Part shown: one piece after another, positions 59,780-64,000 of the stretch
Layout of the letters: each line of letters starts with the position of its first letter
How positions within the stretch are numbered: the stretch's first letter is position 1
DNA from: Candidatus Roseilinea sp.
GTDB taxonomy: Bacteria > Chloroflexota > Anaerolineae > J036 > Brachytrichaceae
Direction: 5' to 3'
Length of the DNA stretch: 64,000 nucleotides
Assembly: GCA_025998955.1 (NCBI GenBank)
Contig: AP024676.1
Coordinates: forward strand, 1,488,001-1,552,000
Notes under the pieces: model-generated
What the model was told of the DNA's origin: nothing
Databases searched by the model: none
The model's input: the letters and a program-made list of their open reading frames with translations, nothing else
Made by a program: the position numbers and the translations under genes

Positions 59780-60133
59780 CTAGTGTGCGTCGTTGAATGT
59801 GACGGCCGGCGCGCCTTGCGCGTCCGATGTGCTATTGGCGTTGGCGCGCTGCGATTCCACCCAATCCAGGTAAGCCTGTCGGGAGCGTTTGACCGTCCGC
59901 ATGGCCATCCGGTAAGTCACGAACACCGAGAGGATCGCGCCGAGGATGGGCAGGCTGAGGGTCAACAGTGGGCGCGTGTTGAGCTGACGGTCGAGCATGA
60001 CGCCGAGGAACACCCCCCCGATCATGAGTGCACCGTTGATCAACGCGATCTGGACTGCCATTGCGGCGATGATCTGCGGTGGAAAGGCCTTGAGGAAGAT
60101 GACGAACGGCGACTCGCGTTTGGGGTTATGCAT
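59780..60133 (-). CDS. AtpI/AtpZ-like ATP synthase accessory membrane protein
   Basis: 117 residues with two membrane helices (MAVQIALINGALMIGGVFLG; PLLTLSLPILGAILSVFVTY) and a charged tail. Position just upstream of atpB and size fit AtpI/AtpZ-type proteins that help assemble the c-ring or import Mg/Ca. The Gly-rich GVFLGVMLD turn is typical of AtpZ. Confidence 0.75.
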   Translation of the reverse strand: MHNPKRESPFVIFLKAFPPQIIAAMAVQIALINGALMIGGVFLGVMLDRQLNTRPLLTLSLPILGAILSVFVTYRMAMRTVKRSRQAYLDWVESQRANANSTSDAQGAPAVTFNDAH

Positions 60134-60209
60134 GTTGCGGCTCCGATTTTAGCATGCGCGACACGACGACCTTGCTCCCCACTCTCGACTTCTCACGCCT
60201 CCGAAGTTA

Positions 60210-60237
60210 GGGAGTGGGAAGTCAGGAGTGGGGGATT
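60210..60237 (-). repeat. Heptamer tract after nuoN
   Basis: Units GGGAGTG, GGAAGTC, AGGAGTG, GGGGATT on the plus strand, in the 107-base gap between nuoN and the AtpI-like gene. A stretch of the opposite sense (ACTCTCGACTTCTC) lies 20 bases away. Confidence 0.7.
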
Positions 60238-60240
60238 GAC

Positions 60241-61734
60241 TCATCCCGGGAAGAATGACTGCGCCGCCTCGACGGCCAGATTCCAGAACGGCGGCGAGAC
60301 GACGGTCAACAACACGATGGCGACGGCGGTGAGCAACACGACAACGCCGGTCGGCGCAGGCACATAGAACGGCTGGGCATCGCGCTCGGTGCGCTCCACA
60401 TACATCGCCCGCACCACGTTCAAGTAGTAGACGACCGACACCAACACCATGATGATGGCGATGACCACCAGCGCGATCAGATTGATACCGACGGCCGGCG
60501 CGAAGACCAACAATTTGGCGACGAAGCCGACCAGGGGCGGCGCACCCAGTAAGCTGACGAGGGCGGCCGTCATGCCCAGCGCCAGATAAGGCGCCCGCCG
60601 GCCCAGCCCATTGAAGTGCTCGATGTCATCGCCACCAACCCGCTCGGAGACCAGGCCGACGACGGCGAAGGCGCAGATATTGGTGAGCATGTAGGTGGCA
60701 ATGTAGAAGATCACAGCGGCCAACGCATCGGCGCGGTTGAACTGATTGGCGGCCAGGGCCGTCACACCGACGAGGATGTAGCCGGCCTGTGCGACACTGG
60801 AATACGCCAGCATGCGCTTGACGTTTTTCTGCACTAGCGCCAGCAAGCCGCCGACGACCATGGTCAGGATGGCAAGCGGCTGCATCAGCGCCGCCCAGGT
60901 CAACGACGCCTCTGACGTGCCGGGCGGCAGGGTATAGAACAGGAAGCGCATCAGGATGGCGAAGCCGGCCGCCTTCGACGCGGTACTGATGTAACCGGAG
61001 ATCGGCGTCGGCGCGCCCTGATACACGTCCGGCGCCCAGAAGTGGAACGGGAAAGCCGAGGTCTTGAAGGCGAACCCGACCAGCACGAGCAAGGCGGCGA
61101 ACGATACCGGTACGCGCAGCTCCGGATCGAGCAACGCGCGGGCGATGGCCTGATAGCTGGTGTTGCCGTCGCTCAAGCCATAGAACAGGCTGAGGCCAAA
61201 CAGCATCACCGCCGAAGTGACCGCGCCGAACACGAAATACTTCATGCCGGCCTCGGCGCTCAGCTTGTTCCCCCGGTAGAAGCCGGCCAGCAAGTACAAC
61301 GACAGGCTCGACGACTCGGTGGCCAAGAACAGCATGATCAGGTCGTTCGCGCCGGCCATCAGCGACATCGCGATTGTCGTGAAGATGATGATGGCGTAGT
61401 ACTCGCTGCCGATCCGCATCGAGCGAAAGTCAATCGAGACCAGGCAGGTGAGCGCACCGGCGGCGATGAAGATGATGCGGAAGACGAACGTGTACAGATC
61501 GTTGCGGATCATCCCGCCAAGGATGGTCTGTGGCTCGGCCGGCCGGCTGACGATCGCCACGACCAAGATGACGATCATGCCGATGGCCGCCGTCACGCCC
61601 AGGGTGCGCCGCTTGAGCGACCGCCCGGAGACTAGATCGAGCGCCAGCACGACCATGGACCATAGCAACAGCAGGATCTCCGGCAGGATGCCGAGAAACT
61701 CGGCGGGGTTGAATTCGACGAAAGAACCAGCCAT
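60241..61734 (-). CDS. nuoN: NADH-quinone oxidoreductase subunit N
   Basis: A 497-residue antiporter-like complex I subunit with about 14 helices. Key features: ESSSLSLYLLAGF with the conserved Glu, lysine in KYFVFGAVTSAVMLFG, AFKTSAFPFHFWAPDVYQGA, and NVKRMLAYSSVAQAGYILV. Last nuo gene in this direction; the ATP synthase operon follows. Confidence 0.94.
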   Translation of the reverse strand: MAGSFVEFNPAEFLGILPEILLLLWSMVVLALDLVSGRSLKRRTLGVTAAIGMIVILVVAIVSRPAEPQTILGGMIRNDLYTFVFRIIFIAAGALTCLVSIDFRSMRIGSEYYAIIIFTTIAMSLMAGANDLIMLFLATESSSLSLYLLAGFYRGNKLSAEAGMKYFVFGAVTSAVMLFGLSLFYGLSDGNTSYQAIARALLDPELRVPVSFAALLVLVGFAFKTSAFPFHFWAPDVYQGAPTPISGYISTASKAAGFAILMRFLFYTLPPGTSEASLTWAALMQPLAILTMVVGGLLALVQKNVKRMLAYSSVAQAGYILVGVTALAANQFNRADALAAVIFYIATYMLTNICAFAVVGLVSERVGGDDIEHFNGLGRRAPYLALGMTAALVSLLGAPPLVGFVAKLLVFAPAVGINLIALVVIAIIMVLVSVVYYLNVVRAMYVERTERDAQPFYVPAPTGVVVLLTAVAIVLLTVVSPPFWNLAVEAAQSFFPG

Positions 61735-61739
61735 GGTTT

Positions 61740-61760
61740 TGAGCTATGAGCTTTGAGCTA
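61740..61760 (-). repeat. Three heptamers between nuoM and nuoN
   Basis: TGAGCTA, TGAGCTT, TGAGCTA, filling the 23-base gap between the two genes and touching the stop codon of nuoM. Confidence 0.75.
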
Positions 61761-63293
61761 TCCGGCCGCGATCAGGCCGCGGATGATCGCTTGCACGCCG
61801 GCGTTGACCACCGACATGACCGTGTTCGGCAATACGCCCACGACGATGAGCACGGCGCACATCAGCACGATGGCCGTCTTCTCCAGCGCGTCGAGGCGGG
61901 GCAACTTTTGCAGCTCCATGTCCTGCGGCTCGCTGAAGTACACCCGGCTAGCCACGCGCAGCGTCCAGGCCGCATTGACGACGATGACGATGATGCTGGC
62001 GGCAGCCACGATAGCATACCAGCCATTCGTCGCGCCTGGAAACATCAGGCTCGGCGTGGTCGAGGCATTCCACAGGCCCATGAAGATTTGCAATTCGGCC
62101 GGGAAGCCGGGCAGGCCGGGCATACCCATCAGCGTAAGTGCGCCGATGACGAAGCCCACGGCGGCCAGCGGCATCACGCGCACCAGGCCGTTCAGCTCAC
62201 GCACATCGCGCAGGTGCGCGCGTTCGTAGATCATGCCGACCAGAGCGAACATCAGACCGGTCATCACGCCACCAGCGAACAGCTCCAGGCCGGCGCCGTT
62301 CAGGCCAAGCTCATTCAGCGCCGCCAGGCCCAGCAGCACCAGGCCGAGGTGGCTGACGGACGAGAAGCCGATGATGTACTTCAGGTCGGTCTGCCGGAAG
62401 GCGATCAACGCCGCGTAGATCAGTCCGGCCATACATAAGAAGACGACGACCGGCATCCAATACTTCGCGCCCTCGGGCAGCAATTGGATGCCGATGCGCA
62501 AGCCGCAGTACGCGCCGGTGGCCTTCAACACGCCGCCGTGCAACATCGAGACGGCGGTGGGCGCTGCGGCGTAGCCATCGGGCGACCAGTTGTGCAACGG
62601 CCACAAGCTGGCCAGTACGCCGAAGCCGACGAAGATCGGCAGGAACCAGGTGCGCTGCAACTGAACGGATTGCTCAGGTGGCAGGTTGCGCACGCCGGCC
62701 TGAATGTCGAACCAGTCGAACGAATTGCCGGTCTGGAAGTAAACGGCCAGCAGGCCGATGATCGCAACGAGCGAGCCGACGAAGAGATAAATCGTCAGCT
62801 TCATAGCCGCATACTCGCGCCGCTTGCTGCCCCAGCCGGCGATGAGCACGTAGACCGGGAACAACACCAGCTCGTAGAAGATCAGCAGCAGGAAGAGGTC
62901 GAGTGCGATGAAGCTGCCGAACACGCCGGACACCAGCAACAACAGGAAGGCGAAATATTCGCGCGGCCGGTCGGCGGAGCGCCAAGAAACCAGCACCGCA
63001 CAGAACATGACGATGCCCGTCAGCACCAGTTGTGGCGCGGAGAAGCCATCCACGCCGACGTGGTAGCCGATGCCGAATTCCGGTATCCAGGTCGCTTTCT
63101 CCTGGAACTGAAAGCCGCCGAGCGTGCGATCGTAGCCGAAGAATACGGCCAGCGAGAGCAGCAGCGAGACGAATGACGCCATGACCGCGATGGTCTTGAT
63201 CACATCCTCCCGATCGCGCGGCACGAGCAGGATGATGATCGCGCCGATGAGCGGCACGAGCATGATGAGGGTAAGGAGGGGGACGTTCGTCAT
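61758..63293 (-). CDS. nuoM: NADH-quinone oxidoreductase subunit M (copy 1)
   Basis: 511 residues, about 14 helices. NuoM signatures: FYELVLFPVYVLIAGWG with the pumping Glu, KLTIYLFVGSLVAIIG, WSPDGYAAAPTAVSMLHGGV, LKYIIGFSSVSHLGLVLLG and PGLPGFPAELQIFMG. It follows another NuoM-type gene by 4 bases, so complex I here has two NuoM-like subunits. Confidence 0.93.
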   Translation of the reverse strand: MTNVPLLTLIMLVPLIGAIIILLVPRDREDVIKTIAVMASFVSLLLSLAVFFGYDRTLGGFQFQEKATWIPEFGIGYHVGVDGFSAPQLVLTGIVMFCAVLVSWRSADRPREYFAFLLLLVSGVFGSFIALDLFLLLIFYELVLFPVYVLIAGWGSKRREYAAMKLTIYLFVGSLVAIIGLLAVYFQTGNSFDWFDIQAGVRNLPPEQSVQLQRTWFLPIFVGFGVLASLWPLHNWSPDGYAAAPTAVSMLHGGVLKATGAYCGLRIGIQLLPEGAKYWMPVVVFLCMAGLIYAALIAFRQTDLKYIIGFSSVSHLGLVLLGLAALNELGLNGAGLELFAGGVMTGLMFALVGMIYERAHLRDVRELNGLVRVMPLAAVGFVIGALTLMGMPGLPGFPAELQIFMGLWNASTTPSLMFPGATNGWYAIVAAASIIVIVVNAAWTLRVASRVYFSEPQDMELQKLPRLDALEKTAIVLMCAVLIVVGVLPNTVMSVVNAGVQAIIRGLIAAG

Positions 63294-63297
63294 TGAG

Positions 63298-64000
63298 CTA
63301 CCTTAACAACCCTTGCACACCTACGTTGATGACGTTGAGCGCCAGCGCCGGCCATACCCCCAGCACCAGCATCGCACCCATCAGCGGCGCGATGCCGAGG
63401 ATCTCGGCGAAGTTCATGTCCGGCAACGGGTGATGATGCCATTCCTCGCCTAGCGGACCGTGCAACACTTTCTGGATCGCCTTGAGGATGTAAATGCCGG
63501 TGATGAGCAAGCCGGCCATCGAGAGGATAGTGAGCAGTGTATGCACCGACCACGCGCCGCGCGTGACCATGAACTCGCTCACGAATCCAGACAGGCCAGG
63601 CAACCCTAGCGAACCCATCGCGCAGAAGATGAGCACCGCGCCGTAGATCGGCATGATCGTCCACAAGCCGCCATACTTCGTCAGGTCGCGGGTGTGGGCA
63701 CGCTCGTATACCACACCGACCAGGGCGAACATCGCTGCCGAGGAGAGGCCGTGCGTTACCATCTGGAGCACGGCGCCGCTGCCGGCGATGGTCGCGTCAA
63801 TCTCGCGCACAGTGGAGCTGGGCGTCAGCGCCAGCCCAACCGACGCAATGCCCAGCGCCACGAAGCCCATATGGTTGATGGACGAGTAGGCGACCAGGCG
63901 TTTGAAGTCGTTCTGGCCCCACGCCGCAAATGCACCGAGCAGGATGCTCAGGAACGCCAGCAGAGCTAGCAGCACGCTGTAATTGATGTTCAGGCCCGGC
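63298..64000 (-). CDS. nuoM: NADH-quinone oxidoreductase subunit M (copy 2), 5' end outside the window
   Basis: C-terminal 233 residues of a second NuoM. The frame is open to the right edge (PGLNINYSVLLALLAF...). The FKRLVAYSSINHMGFVALG and MVTHGLSSAAMFALVGVVYE segments are NuoM-type rather than NuoL (which has the TISQLG form). Typical MGSLGLPGLSGFVSEFMV near the end. The two NuoM proteins differ clearly, so this is an old duplication. Likely upstream genes are nuoL and nuoK. Confidence 0.9.
   Translation of the reverse strand, partial: PGLNINYSVLLALLAFLSILLGAFAAWGQNDFKRLVAYSSINHMGFVALGIASVGLALTPSSTVREIDATIAGSGAVLQMVTHGLSSAAMFALVGVVYERAHTRDLTKYGGLWTIMPIYGAVLIFCAMGSLGLPGLSGFVSEFMVTRGAWSVHTLLTILSMAGLLITGIYILKAIQKVLHGPLGEEWHHHPLPDMNFAEILGIAPLMGAMLVLGVWPALALNVINVGVQGLLR

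Overview
This GC-rich window most likely comes from a member of the Chloroflexota (Anaerolineae-like). That is an inference from gene content: a fused CtaA-CtaB heme synthase next to an aa3 oxidase operon, tandem NuoM genes running into an F0 operon, a KorAB-type 2-oxoacid:ferredoxin oxidoreductase, a large corrinoid/folate C1 operon and a carbohydrate ABC operon. No rRNA, tRNA or CRISPR array was seen.

Layout. 1-2.9 kb is mobile DNA: an IS110 transposase that runs off the left edge, then a Y1 (REP-associated type) transposase pseudogene split by a 900-bp element. That element has the anatomy of an integron gene cassette: a CPBP-protease ORF followed by a well-formed attC site. 2.9-13.1 kb holds housekeeping and metabolic genes: GcvT-like protein, a fused Fe-S/Moco hydroxylase, PhoU, ferredoxin, superoxide dismutase, an EamA exporter and a membrane glycosyltransferase. 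13.1-27.8 kb is one long leftward operon for uptake and breakdown of a carbohydrate, probably an amino sugar. It holds the solute-binding protein, two permeases, PhyH, three Gfo/Idh/MocA proteins, GntR, bicupin, ROK kinase, GH4, NagB, a frameshifted BadF/GlcNAc-type kinase and a sialidase-like protein. A GntR/HutC-like operator sits at its promoter.

27.8-42.6 kb is a leftward C1 operon: IclR, MttB-family methyltransferase, MetV, MetF, pterin methyltransferase, corrinoid protein, RamA-like reactivator, DinB, homocysteine methyltransferase, DUF1638, virulence-factor-family protein, formate-dehydrogenase-like protein and FdhD. Together they could move methyl groups from a quaternary amine through corrinoid to folate or homocysteine, with possible oxidation of C1 units. 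A DDE insertion sequence with a 5-bp target duplication interrupts this operon. 42.8-44.8 kb has a lipoprotein glycosidase and an SRAP protein whose start codon is directly abutted by eight perfect heptamer repeats. 44.8-51 kb is the cytochrome c oxidase operon. 51.2-56 kb has an intradiol dioxygenase-like lipoprotein, an FCD-type regulator and korAB. 56-57.4 kb is a graveyard of decayed transposases. 57.4-64 kb is an F0 operon with a b-delta fusion, followed upstream by nuoN, nuoM and a second nuoM cut by the right edge.

The two most unusual signals are (1) the apparent integron cassette inserted in a transposase relic far from any visible integrase, and (2) at least 16 short tandem tracts with a 7-nt period, scattered between genes, inside reading frames and right up against start codons.
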